A DNA stretch of 64,000 bases. It comes from Cymbidium sinense. Lineage: Eukaryota; Streptophyta; Magnoliopsida; Asparagales; Orchidaceae. The position numbers were made by a program, and so were the translations under genes. Positions within the stretch are counted from its first letter, which is position 1. Each line of letters opens with the position of its first letter. Shown in pieces: positions 50,941 through 62,995 of the stretch. The notes under the pieces are model-generated. The model saw nothing but the letters and a program-made list of their open reading frames with translations, searched no databases and was not told where the DNA came from. Location: positions 58,254,266 to 58,318,265 of the forward strand of contig CM038222.1 in the NCBI GenBank assembly GCA_021442155.1, given 5' to 3'.

Positions 50941-51409
50941 AATTTTAAGATTTAATTGATAGGATTATTAAAAAAATAAAAGATTATTTTTAAAAATTAT
51001 ATGTATTATAAATATATAATGATCTAAATAAATTTAATTATTTTTTTATTTTTATTTGTCATTTATATTTATTTTTCTATTCATAATAAGTAATTAAAAA
51101 ATTTTGTTTTTTTAATTTCAACTTGAATTTAATTAAATGATAAATAATAATAATAAATAGTATATGTATTTATATATATAACTTTTATTAAAAATCTAAA
51201 TCGCAGTACCCTCAGTCCCTCAAAATAGCCATGCTTAAAAATCTAAATCGCAGTACCCTCAATCCCTCAAAATAACTACGCACACCCTCACCAATCTCAC
51301 TATTGCAACTCACATCCCACTAATGTCAATCCCAAGTCAAGATCACAAATGTTAAGAGTATTTTTAAAATTATCATATATGTTGTTCCCTAGAAAGAAAT
51401 TTTCTGGTT
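50941..51409. other. AT-rich segment with a short tandem duplication
   Basis: The phrase AAAATCTAAATCGCAGTACC, continuing CTCA(A/G)TCCCTCAAAATA, occurs twice (about 51190 and 51237), a 47-bp tandem duplication. The rest is AT-rich and unassigned; it may be the 5' part of the LINE or its flank. Confidence 0.5.
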
Positions 51410-51739
51410 TTATCACTAGTGGTGTCACTTGGCGACAAAATCACATGAATTGATGACATGAACTACATCCTTATTAATATGTGATTATTTGAGAGAAAGC
51501 ATAACAATACATTTGATTTAACAAGCGATACATTTGATTTAGCATTGACTCTTTTGTGAGGTGAAGTATTCTTAAATTTTCACTCTCAACAAATGATTAT
51601 AGAGTGTTAATGAATTTTTGCTTCAAGTTAAAATGATGAATTTCATTGATTAATCTATTGGATTAAAACTTTCTTCCTATTTTATAATTGGTTGAAATTT
51701 GAGTTTGAGATGCTTTGGCATTGGAATTTTAGATATCTT
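51410..51739 (-). repeat. Old LTR of the Tat family, second fragment
   Basis: Parallels copy 1 at about 1330-1500 (GCATAACAATACATTTGATT, TTTTGTGAGG, AATGATGAATTTCATTGATT). It ends at the ATCTT target site of the solo LTR and continues at 57783. Confidence 0.65.
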
Positions 51740-53019
51740 TGTGGGATCCGAAAATTCGCCACCGACCTCTTTCGAAAAACAAAAGAGAAAAAAAGAGTTG
51801 TTTAAGTGTCAGTAATAATTTCGTAATGAATAATAAGACATACTAGAGATTTCGCTCTCATTTGGTGAGAACTTTTTATATCTCTGTTCCAAGTTTCTAT
51901 AGCAAACTCCTATATTTAATTACCCCTCTCAATATGAGAAGCACTTTCGATTAAATAATCGTTAAAGAACGAAGATATAATCAGTGAGTGGAGTTTAGAA
52001 CTTATGAAATTTATTATTTTAACTTAAAACTTTTGTGGAATGATGACGCCGACGGATCCCATGGTCAAGATCCGTCACCATCCCGCTGGGAGGAGGTAAA
52101 CCCAACCGGACGATCATTGCCAACACACGTGCCGTCCAGGGTTTCTTGGACTGCAAGGAGTTTGTCTGGGGACAAATATAAGTCAACCTACTAACATAGA
52201 TTTTTTTGCCCAACCAAATACATTCTACATTTCACTACCAAAAGCAAAGTTAGGGGAACATACTGTGCACCGTAATTTAGTATATCGCTAACCACCCGAG
52301 GGTCAGAATCGCCATTTATGTGCCATATCAGAAAACCACGCCAGGGCCACGCCCCACGCTTGGGAATATTTGAGTGTGAAGGTAGTGTATTTAATTTGAC
52401 GCTTTTCAGCAAAGTTTTCTTAATTTGTCACCCAAAAAAATAGCGGAGGGATGAATTGATTTTTTTAATTTTAATTTAAATAATTCATTTCATTTTTTAT
52501 ATATTTTTGATATTTATTTTTGATCATTCATGATTGATTTAGATTTGAATATAATGATAATTTATCATTGAAATTTTAATTACACCCTTCTCGATCATTT
52601 AATATCAATCGATATCTTTACTCGTCCGCTTTTCATGAGACGGGATTAATTATCTTATAATCCTTCAAAATTTTGTCACTCTAATATGAGGGTTGGACTT
52701 TTCTTCCCGAGTTTGAATTTTTATGTCTCATTCATAAGTATTTACGTAATTAGCTTTTCTATATTATTAATTTGAAATTTTATAATATCAAATTTTTGGT
52801 TAACTCCTGATCCCTCCAAGACCAAACCGGATGTATAACATTTGTTCTTTGTTTTATATCTAACTCACTTATTGTTTGGATATTTCAACATACATAATAT
52901 ATGTTCTTTTAAAATACATTAAATGTCTAAAATGTTCAATTTGCAAGTTTTGTTTTAATATGACATTTTGAGTTTTGTTATTTAACTTGCCAAGACCAAA
53001 CCGGATATAAGATCTTATT

Positions 53020-53960
53020 TAAAACTTCCCTTTTAAGTCACAAATAGAGTTGAAATAAATTATTTTGCTCTATTGATCAAAAGGTAATAAAATATATTAA
53101 GTTTTCAGGAAATATAGATGATATTATTTTAAAAAAATCCCTTTATGTCACAAATCAAGTATAGAAATAAATTATTTTCTATTTGATCAAAATGTAATAC
53201 AAACATGACTTAAGCCTTTTCATTTAAATACGATACGATATTATTTTACCAAAACCTCCTTTTTCACAAATCAAAAATGTATTGAAATAAATTTTAAGCC
53301 TATTTGATCAAATGTATAAACAAACATGACTTAAGCCTTTTCATTAAATACGAATATTATTATTTTGGCCAAAACCCCTTTTATGTCACAAGAAGATAGA
53401 AATAAATAAATTATTTTAAGCCTATTGATCAAGTAGTAATGACCAAACATGACTTAAGATTTTTTCATTAAATATGATAGATATTATTTTGGCCAAAACT
53501 CCCTTTATGTACAAATCAAGGGTAGGGTTGAAATAAATTATTTTGGAGCCCATTGATCAATCAAAGTAATCCCTTAATAGCATTTGTTTTGGCTAAGAAA
53601 TCCTTTCTATTCTGCAAGTCAAGAAACATAAAATAAATGAATCATTTAAAACATACGATCAAATAAAATTTGAATGAATTGACTTGATTTGCTAAGAACT
53701 TTCTCTACGGCAAAAGAAAACATAAATAAATAAATCATTTTGAGTTCATATGATCAAATATAAAGAATGAGCCTAATGACTTACTGATTTGGCTAAAACC
53801 TTTTCTACGTGACAAAAGAAACATAAATGAAATAAATCATTCTCAAGCTCATGATCAAATATAAAGAATGAATGAATTTAGCACTTGATTAAGCAAGAAC
53901 CCTTTTAAAATCAACAAACATAAATTCAAATACATCATTTTTTCAAAGCATATGATCAAT
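53020..53960. repeat. Tandem array inside the solo LTR, about nine units
   Basis: Units are marked by TTTGGC(C/T)AAAAC-CC-TTTATGTCAC, then GAAATAAATTATTTT, TTGATCAAA and CATGACTTAAG. Anchors fall near 53025, 53141, 53258, 53379, 53503, 53602, 53700, 53802 and 53905, so the period is about 120 bp at first and about 100 bp later. The last units are more diverged. No similar array is visible in copies 1-3. Confidence 0.8.
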
Positions 53961-54784
53961 CACCCATCTCTTGATAAGGGAGGAGAAAACAAAGATATGA
54001 GAGATGTTATATGTCATTTAAAAGAGAAGTGGGTTAATTAAAATCCACCTCCTTCATGCAGTTCATGACAAAGGGGACAAATACTCATTAAATTTTATTA
54101 AGATAGACAAGAAAGAATTTATTTCCTTTAAATCCATTCCTCCTTTTAATGGAAGTGATAATGACGACAAGCAGATATGTCCACGATGTACGCATATGAC
54201 AAATGGTAATTAATTTAGATGATTTTCAGATGCAACTTACGACAAGACCATATGTGATATGATAGATGAGAAAGAGGAACTATAAATAAGAGAGATTCAC
54301 CTCTCATAAACTTATTTCTTCTCCTTTTCTCTTAGACTACTAATCCAAGTTCTTTCAATCTTGAAAAGTACATATATGAATTGTAGTTCTCTTCTAACTC
54401 GACAATTTTCTATTTTGATATCTTCACGATATATGTCATGTCATAGATGATTTAATTTATTCCATATGTATTTGTTTCAATGTTTTCACTATGTCTCATG
54501 TAGATGTATGTAAATCAGAGAATGACAAGTAAAGTAGGGAGGCAATATGTCAACATGTAATATGTATTTCATACGTCAAGCTAAGAAAGCGAGCATTACA
54601 CAAGCATGTCATAATTCCAAAGAAAATACTGCATGATATGTAAATTCAACACATAAAGATTTATATTAACCACTTTAGCCATACTCATACAAATAGAATA
54701 ACTTTTATTATATGTAGACAAACATAAGTATTCATATAAAAAAGATTTTGCCAACATGTTAACCTAAAGGATGTACTGAGATCT

Positions 54785-55265
54785 CCCACCACGCCAAGAA
54801 AGATTATGGGTGGATGTCAGAGACCACGATCAAAATTGATAAGATAATATTTTCTACCACGTTAAGAGAAGACTTATAAGAAATTTAAAGCCAGATTTGC
54901 ATATAAACAAAAAAGAAGCTTCAGATGTATAATAACAAAATTTACAACAAATTCTCCTCACCTGCTACGAGAGGGCCCACCATGCCAAGAAAGGCATGTA
55001 CGGTGGATGTCGAGACACCACTACCGAAATTTTGATAAAGATAATATAAATTTCCCTACCATGTTGGAAACACTCAGAAATTATATCACAAATTTAAAGC
55101 TCAGATTTATAACAAAAAAGCGCCGCATGTATATTTGATTAGATATAATAATCAAATTTACAACAAATTCTCCTCCTCCACACAATGAGACGTTCGCCCC
55201 ACCATGCCAAGAAAGGCATGTAAAAGGGGTGGTATCCATTAAATTTTGATAAGATAAGATTTCCT
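54785..55265. repeat. Tandem repeat around CCACCATGCCAAGAAAGGCATG
   Basis: The phrase CCACCA(C/T)GCCAAGAAAG occurs at about 54787, 54976 and 55197, each followed by a GTGGATGTC-type word and TTTTGATAAGATAA. That gives two full units of about 190 and 220 bp and a partial third. CAAATTTACAACAAATTCTC is also repeated within the units. Confidence 0.75.
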
Positions 55266-55289
55266 ATTAACAAGATATCAATAATAAAG

Positions 55290-55525
55290 CAAATATGCAA
55301 GAATGAAATCCATAGAATAGAAGTAATATACCAAAATCCTCTCTTTCTAATTTGATTTTATTTTCATTTCATTCTATTCATACAAGAGAAACAAATGAAA
55401 TCCATAGAGATAGCATAAGTATGACATACCACTTTTCCATTTAATTTCGTTTTACTTGATTTCATTCTACTCATGTACAGATAAAACAAATGAAATCTAT
55501 ATTAGATAACAAGTAGCATGACATA
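55290..55525. repeat. Short tandem repeat, about 95-bp unit
   Basis: AATGAAATC(C/T)ATA is followed by a purine-rich word and GACATA in three successive copies beginning near 55302, 55390 and 55488, with TTTCATTCTA between them. Confidence 0.7.
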
Positions 55526-57777
55526 AACTCCTTGATAAAATGATTTCAACATGTATCACATTTCTAACAACAATTCCATAGATTTTCCAGGTAATAGTTT
55601 CAAGAATTCAAAGAGACAAATATAAATCATGCTTTGCCTCAAGATAGTTGTTTGAAAGTAATGTTTGATTTGCAAATCATAGATGAAACAACTAACTTCA
55701 TTTAGTAGATATAAATCTGAATTTTCAATCCAACAAAAATATTTGCTTGCACAATAACATGATTTAGCTAATACATTCCCTGACATTGCCAAATGGAGAA
55801 GAGCCAAATAGAAATGAGAAAATCTCATGAGAATCACAACCCACTTTATCATTTCAAGCCAACATCAACATAGATTAAACCCATGAGTAATACAAATATC
55901 CTTGCTCTCTTTTCTTCTTTCCCCAAATCAAGAGAAAGAAACAAGCATTACATATCAATGACCAAAGTAAGCTTTCAAAGATGACATCATATAAGCTAAT
56001 GAGATTAGGATTTCAATATCACAATATGCTTTCATAATTCAAGAGCAAGAAAAAGGACATAAAACAATATATCTTGCATGATTTCAACCTCCAAATACTC
56101 ATGGACAACAAATCAATTCATTTTTCCTTAGGTAAACAAAAAAATATTTCAGCAAGAGAAATGAGTGTAACAAAAGAAGAAGGTAACAAATACAATCGAG
56201 GAAGAAAAGCAAAAAATGTCATAACCCTCATCTTTCCTCTCACTCTTCTTGCTTAGTTTATACAACCCACAACCGCTACCAATGGGACTTATCAAATTCG
56301 AGATTTAAGGCAAAACTAAGAAGAAACAGATAATAAACAAACAAAGAAGTCGACTTTCTAGCTTTGGCAATTGGCATCGATGCTCAGCAACATAAAATGG
56401 TATATTAATAAAGTTGCCAAAAATATATACCACCATGAAGCCACCATGGAGTAAATAATCATTAAACCAAGCAACTATCCCACAAAAAAAAAAAGTATAA
56501 TTCCTCGAAGCAAACCGTGAGAGTTCAAGAATAAAGACAACAAGAGCATAAATTGCCAAAGGTTTAAATAGATTTGCAAAGAGAATCAAGATAAAATAAA
56601 AAAGGATGGCCAGCAAAGGAAAGAAGGACCTATTTTTTGCTCAAAGTGAGAAAAAATAGAAAGTCATAACTCAGATCCCATAAATCCAACATTATATCTT
56701 CATCTCAAGCATAAAAAAAAAGGTAATCCAACCATAACGATAAGGATAAACAAACCATTTCCTTCAAGAAAACCCACATAAAAAAATATAACTTAAGATT
56801 GAAACGAAAACAACCGGGGTTTCTTGGAAGAGGAATTAGAAGGATCCTCGATTTGCTCGACTAGGGTTCTTCAACAGAGGAGCAAGGAACTGCAGGGAGT
56901 TCGCCTGCAGAGGGAGAGGGAGTTGCCGCAGAGGACCTCGGGAGAAAGGAGAGTCAGGGAGGGAGAAAGGTCACCCAGAGCAAAGAGAGAGGAGGGAGAA
57001 TCGACACTGGGAAGCTTCACAGAGCCGCACAAGAGAGGATCACGCAGAACGAGAGAGAGAAGGAACACAAGAGTTTCAGAGCCGCAGAAACGAGAGAGAG
57101 GAGAGAGTCGAATGAAGAGAGCCGCAGCTTTAGAGAGGGAAAATGTCGGAAATCAGTCAACGCAATGGCTATGCGAGATAGCCGATAATTTTTTTGATTG
57201 CTGCTGAACCAAGAAATCGCCGGATCTTTCTATTGGAGCGGGGGGAATTAGGGGGATTAATAGATTAAAAGATTAAGACCGTTAATCTTTAATTATAATT
57301 TAATATTATTTTATGTGATATTAATTTATGCAAACCCCGGCAATATAGTGTCAATCTAGTGTTTCTGTTGCTGAACGACCAATCGATTTCGCAATCGGAG
57401 GTCGCTCGGAGCAAGTCTGAAATTTGGTTTAAATTATGCGACGTCGTGCTTGGATTGATCAACGTTCGCGCACATTTTGCCGAATCAATCGCGGATAGCG
57501 TCGTTTGATAGTTTCGACGTTTCGACGACGACGACGCGATCAATTTCGCAAGCGGTCTTCGGACGTTGTCGCTTCCGTTCGATGTGCGCAATTTCATTAA
57601 AATTGATTTTAATTATTTGATCGATCATTAATTGATTCGATATTTGTTATTTAATTAATTTTAATATTTTTTGACACATTACTTTTTCAAATTGCGGAAA
57701 TTAGATCGATCCGATATTGAGTGTTAAACTCTATGCCATTTATTTAAGTTTAAATGACGCATAGTTATAGGTCAACA

Positions 57778-58739
57778 ATCTTGATAGTGATAATCCCTCT
57801 GGTTGAAATCATGATCAACATAATCATCATCGGAGTATTTGAGTTGATTATATTTATTTTATTAGTCTGAATCTTGTCAACTCTATTTAATTATCAATAG
57901 AGGATCGAGTTTGTGATTTGAATGTAACTTAAAATTTAATTGAAGATTTATTATATTATAGATCTTGTCAACTTTACTTCGAGCATAGAGGATCAAATCT
58001 ATGATTAGAACTTATAATCTTATTTATGAACTTGAAATTAAGTGTTTATATCCTTAGATATAGAATTACTTAATTAAGATCTTTGATGTTCATACACAAA
58101 TGTGAAAATAAATTATATTCATTAGTGATTGAGCATTTAATTTTCAACCAATTTTGTCAACTCATTTTCTTATAAAGAGAAGGATTGGATTGATAAAGTG
58201 AAACTTATGGCTTCCATAATATAAGTGGATCAATCCACTCAGGAGAACATGCATGATTGAAAAGCTTAGGTCTATCTTTGGAAAAAAGATGTTACATTTT
58301 TTATGAAAGTAATGATTGCTTATTCAAAATAATTGCATGATTTCAAAGGCAAAAGGCAACTTAAGTTAATTATGACTATAGCTTGAGCATCATTCCCAGA
58401 CCATATGATTGAGCATTTAGCATACTGGTCAGAGTACATGCAGGCGTATTCAAATTTATTTTATGTTAATCGGCACAGTATCCTTAAATACTAGTTTTGA
58501 GAAATTAGCACGTGTCGAAGAACATGTGGGAGCATTAATTTCAAATGTTACGTAAATTTTTAGGAAATGACTCTTCTCTCAAAACACTAGCACGTATATC
58601 AATACAATTATATTGAACATGAAGTTGTCTCATAATACATGCACAATTATATTTTATAAGTCTTTTATATGCATTTCAATATAATAAGTTTGAACATAAA
58701 AGCATCTCGCAATGTACACATAAAATTCATATTATTCAA
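57778..58739 (-). repeat. Old LTR of the Tat family, third fragment
   Basis: Directly after the solo LTR the sequence resumes the older LTR: CCCTCTGGTTGAAATCA, CATAATCATCATCGG and a GAGTTGATTATA word parallel copy 1 at 1545-1610. Similarity fades toward 58300; the right border is not defined. Confidence 0.55.
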
Positions 58740-60780
58740 GTGTTCGATGGCTTCAACGGTTTCTAGTCATATTCGGGTGATTGCTAGTTGCAACACTTTC
58801 TCAATCGTCTTCCTTGAGTCACCGACTACCCTCAAGTAACACGACCTCGATCAATTGAGGTTGCCCTGAACTGTGATCTCATGCCCGCCTACAGTCTATA
58901 GAGAACTTCACCATTACATGATATGTAAAAACCACTACCTGGAATGTGTTCAACGGTGGACAACCGAAGATAACATTTTAAGTGGTTAATGCGTCTATAA
59001 TGATGAAGTTTGTCATAGCAATGAATTGCTTTTCTCCTTTTCTCCCAGCCACTGAGAAAATGATCATCCATTTTATTAATCTTTTCCATTGAAAACTTAT
59101 AAAGTGGTATGACAGTGGGTGTGAGTTTTAGACTCGCCAGATTCATCTTCTCAAAAACAGATTTAAAATAGTATTGACAGAGCAACCGATGTCTATTAAC
59201 ATACTGTCTATTTAATAGTTAGCGATTAACGTTTGACAATTACTATGTTGTTGTAAGAATTTCTAGCTATAAGTTAATCCTTCTATAAAAGATGATAAGG
59301 ACTACATCAATGTTGGGTGCTTGAGCCATAACTATCGAGTTCACATCTCCCAATCGTAGCCGCTTAAGACTTTCTCATCACATGGACTCACCATCTCCTC
59401 TAAGGATTGTAGATACAACTCCTGCAATATGGATGACCCTGGCTGGCAAGAACTCATTTCCCTAATCGTGGATTGGTTCCTTGCATGACCTTCTCATAAA
59501 GTTCAACTTTCCACCATTAATAAGCTCCTCGATAATGCTCCTCAAATGATTGACACACCTCTGTGTGATGTTCATGATCTTTATGGTAGGCACAATACCT
59601 CGTCGAGTCGCATGGAGTGGAGTTGGGTGTGGGTGTGCATGAAGTATTCTTTATTTTGATGAGTCTCGACTAGCTTAGCTACTTATATCTACAACAGGGT
59701 GTTAGTAGGCGGATGGCACGATTGATATTCACTTTGATATGGGCAAATAGGTTGCTACATCTCCTAATGGGTTGGTGGCACGACCCTCTGCATAAGCCTA
59801 CTCTAAAGCTAGGGAGTGCATTGTGCACTTGATCTTTTCTCCATCTTCATCGCTCACATCCTCTCTCCAAAATGACTAGCGAGTGATGACTACTTTATGG
59901 GTTTCTCTTTGGGAATTGCCCTAAAGGATTGGGTGGCTTTGTTGTATTCATTAGCAATCACATGGATATTGACAAGTTCCAAAAACTCCACCAACGTTCT
60001 CGATTGGTGAAGGCCGAGGGTATAGCTGAATGGAACTTCTCTCAGGGCTTGGATAAGTTCCAACTTGGGCGATTGCAGGTTCAAGATCATTCACTTCTAG
60101 CATCTCCCTCTAAAAGCGGTAATAAACTTTATTAGTGATTCCCTTGGCTCTTGGTGCATCTGCACCAGAGCTTGTGAACTTTTTAGGGGATCATTTTAAA
60201 CTCAAAAAAAGATGCAATGATGGCTATAAGCACGAGAATCACCTCTAGACGGACTCCTTGAATGTTATAAAAAAAAAGACAACACTTAAGCACATCATCA
60301 AGGTCAAGCAGGGATGTGGTAGATTCAAAATAAGTTATGTGGTCAGCAAGGTCAGACCTACCATTGTAAAACTCCAAATGTGGAATTTTAAACTTTGACA
60401 ATAGGCAAGCTTTTGAGATCCCTTTGGAAAAGGCATTGGCTAGGGTTTTATCACTTCTCGCCTCTGGGGAAAGCTCTTCTCTTCACTTATATGATAAGAT
60501 TTGTTGTCAATGGCTGACGTTAATGCTCGCCTACAATGTCTAATCCGTAAAACTATTGACTCAGAGGAACACTCAACTCACGCATTCGTAAGGCCTCCTA
60601 CTACATCCTCTCCATGACACCTTAAACTAGGTAAGTAATGCGGTCCTTCATATCCTTCTAGTCTTGTTAAGTGAAAAGAGTTAAATAGCTTGCTCCATGC
60701 CAACTGAGTGATCTTTAATGGGTTGTCCTACTTCATGAAGAACTTGATTTTTTATTTATGACATCAATCCACTCTCACCA
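58740..60780 (-). mobile_element. Ty3/gypsy gag-protease fragment, decayed
   Basis: Minus-strand order is gag then protease. 60183-60401 reads FKIPHLEFYNGRSDLADHI, like the start of the capsid domain of gypsy gag. 59890-60090 continues gag. About 59480-59600 contains YCAYHKDHEHHTE followed, after a one-base shift, by CVNHLRSIIEELINGGKL, the conserved segment after capsid in Tat-type elements. 58889-59185 has KMNLASLKLTP and IPLYKFS, from the protease region. No RT or integrase is seen; the element is truncated at its left side near the old LTR. Confidence 0.7.
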
Positions 60781-61689
60781 CACCAAAGAGAATGTTGAAT
60801 TCAAATTTATAAAGTAATACTAAACCTTACTAGTAAATCTTGCTACGAGAAGTAAGAGGGGCCAAGAAAGAAAGGGTAATGTTCACTAGCTTTATATATG
60901 AGAAATGCAATAACATACAGAATGCAAAGACTTAATTCCTTAAAGAACCAATCAAAAGTACAAAGGCTCAATGAGGATTGCTAATAGACAAAGCATATCC
61001 TCCCAAGTAGCTAATATAGAGAAAATCTTAAAAAGTCTAAAGTCCCCAAAAATACCTCTTGACCCATCATTTATATGTTAGATATACATGACTATAAAAA
61101 ATACATAAAATAAATAAAGAAAAATACAAACTCCAAAGGCAAATGAGTCATGGACATATCTATAGCATGATGGTGTAGTGAGTGTGATAACTGAATGATG
61201 TGGCCCTCGTGTGGGACTATATGCCCCTGATCCTGAGGTGAGACATGTTCAACTTATGTCTTTATTAAGTGACAAATAAAGGATCAAGTTGTCCAGTAGA
61301 AGTTGTCCAACTATAGAATCAGGCGAGTTCGAGGAGCCCACTCGAACAATCATCTAGCGAATGGCGAGTCCCCTAAAGACAAGTCGACCTTCTGCCGAGT
61401 CAGTGGGTAGCTAGCGAGCAGCCTATGTGACCTAGCAATTCAACAAGTTGCTAGTATTTTGGTGGGCCGAGTCTATGTGATTCTAGCTTACCTTTTTAAG
61501 GTGAGTCCATCTTGTGCGAGGCATACCTTGGGTTTATAGTTTATAATTACTTACGTATGATTTTTCATTAGTGAGTACAAAATAAATTTAAATCGATCCT
61601 TACTTTTAAATCTTATTTCAAAAGTTGAGATTATTCCCTTTACCGAGTCCTGTGTTATCACTGTCTTCCAACCCAAAGTGCGATAAATT
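60781..61689. other. Region right of the gypsy gag fragment
   Basis: By orientation it should be the 5' leader or LTR of that element. Words such as GGCGAGTC and GCGAGTCAG-like repeats around 61320-61420 resemble sequence at 46470-46610. No borders were found and no gene is seen. Confidence 0.3.
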
Positions 61690-62200
61690 AGGTCATACCA
61701 GAGGTAAAAACCTAATCATACATAATACCAAAAAGTTTCCACGATTAGACTCCTTCGGTGGATCATGGAAGCATGCAACCTCAAACCAACAACGCCAAGC
61801 AAACCTCATCCTAGTGTCAGAAGACTGAATCCTTCAAGGCGCATTCACTTAAGAGACAATGGCCACCCTGTATACCCAAATCCTCGATTCTTCTAAATAA
61901 AATAAGAGCGGGAAGAAAATATTGCGAGAAGACGTCGACAAGATCTCGCAACCAAAGCTAAACTGAACATTACATAATAACAAAAGGTTTCACCACGATG
62001 TTCTATCGAATGATCATGGCAGCAAGCGACCTCAAACCAACTGGTCCAAAACCGAGCACGCCTCATCCTAGTTTCAAAACAGTGAAACTCACTCGCATTC
62101 ACTTCCGATACAAAATACATCGTTTACATCGTTCATGGCCTTCCTCCGTACCCAAATCCTCAATTAATCCAGAAAATTAAAAACAGGAACAGAAACCCGG
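61690..62200. repeat. Tandem duplication, two diverged copies of about 255 bp
   Basis: Copy one is about 61690-61940 and copy two about 61945-62200. Shared phrases in order are CATACATAATACCAAAA / ATTACATAATAACAAAA, GGATCATGGAAGCATGCAACC / TGATCATGGCAGCAAGCGACC (each 21 bases split here by alignment), CCTCATCCTAGT, CGCATTCACTT, TACCCAAATCCTC and CGGGA(A/G)AA. Copies are clearly diverged. It adjoins the 3' side of the putative minus-strand gene to the right. Confidence 0.7.
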
Positions 62201-62576
62201 GAGAAGACATCGTAACGCACGTCCAGTTACAAAAGTAGCCCGACCTCGCCGGAGAACATAAGCAGAAGCTGACCCTACTGTTCTGATGCCAGATGCATCC
62301 TTTCCACGAGTGCATGATTCTCGGAGAAACATGCTTACGAACCGAGAAGAGCAACTCAATCGTGACGGAAAGCATAAAAAACAACCAAATATTTCGAGCA
62401 GGAGTGAATGGGAGGTACAGAAGACATACTCGTCCTTGTCGTCCGAGCTCTGCGAGGAGGTCCTTCCATCTTCGCCTTCTGAATCTGGGACTACACCGCA
62501 GCACAGCATGGAAGGGTGAGATCGAGAGAGAGCTAAACGAACCGGAGCGACCACGAAGTAAAAGAAATGCAGTAGT

Positions 62577-62738
62577 ACCGTGTTGCTCCTTGGGATGCCC
62601 AGGATAATAAGTCGGCGGGGGCTGGGAGTTGGCTACATCACCATCACTGGCGTACAGAGTATCTGCCGGGGGGACAGCGACCACTGCAGTGGGAGAGGAT
62701 TCGTCGTAGGTATACGAGGGAGGAAGGGCTGCCTGCAT
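62577..62738 (-). CDS. Putative first coding exon of an unidentified minus-strand gene
   Basis: The minus strand has an ATG in good context (GAAAATGCAGG, 62738) followed by 54 residues rich in proline and tyrosine (MQAALPPSYTYDESSP, QPPPTYYPGHPKEQHG). A splice donor (ACACG|GTACTA) follows at 62576. Composition is GC-richer than the surroundings, as is common at plant gene 5' ends. The frame stays open to 62160 (192 residues) without a known domain. A second minus-strand frame (62400-62535, SEGEDGRTSSQSSDDKDEY) is also acidic and open and could be the next exon. No family recognised; it could be a gene 5' end continuing leftward, or a broken copy. Confidence 0.4.
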
Positions 62739-62995
62739 TTTCTCTCGTGAGCTGCGCCTCGCGGCCTCTTGTCTCCTTCGAGGGAGAGCGGGCGAGCGCA
62801 GAAAGGAGAAGAAGGAAGCGAAGCAAGTAGACTCCGTCGCGTCGCGCTCTTAAGTTTTTCTACTTGGAACATTCGCTCGATTCGAAGTACTTTTGTAGCA
62901 ATGGAAGAATTAGAAAGACTGTAGGTGGATGTGTGTGCCACGGCAGGTGGGGTGGGCCCGATGGTCCTACTGGTCTCGTCTCGTGGTGTCAATTC
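62739..62995 (-). promoter_or_regulatory. GC-richer upstream region of the putative 62.7-kb gene
   Basis: Mixed-composition sequence immediately 5' of the proposed ATG, with pyrimidine-rich stretches on the minus strand (CTTCCTTCTTCTCC) such as occur in plant 5' UTRs. No TATA box is placed with confidence. Confidence 0.3.

Larger units (their letters stand above)
51740..57777 (-). mobile_element. Solo LTR of the Tat family, 6.04 kb, with perfect target duplication
   Basis: In plus orientation it starts TGTGGGATCCGAAAATTCGC and ends GGTCAACA, the same termini as LTR copies 1 and 3. It is flanked on both sides by ATCTT (51735-51739 and 57778-57782). No gypsy coding sequence lies inside, so it is one LTR left after recombination between the two LTRs of a full element. 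It is about 2 kb longer than the other copies because of internal tandem arrays (53020-53960, 54785-55265, 55290-55525). It keeps the purine-rich block (56810-57180) and CpG boxes (57380-57600). Confidence 0.85.

Noticed and set aside
53020..55525. CRISPR-like array
   Set aside because: Units are 95-220 bp of continuous tandem repeat without distinct spacers, inside a plant LTR.
56824..57207. Open frame of 127 residues, rich in R, E and S
   Set aside because: It lies in the purine-rich block of the solo LTR; an opposite-strand frame is open too, and the residues follow the base composition. No domain.
62160..62738. Single-exon 192-residue minus-strand protein
   Set aside because: After residue 54 the frame passes a good splice donor and becomes low-plausibility sequence, so only the first exon is proposed.
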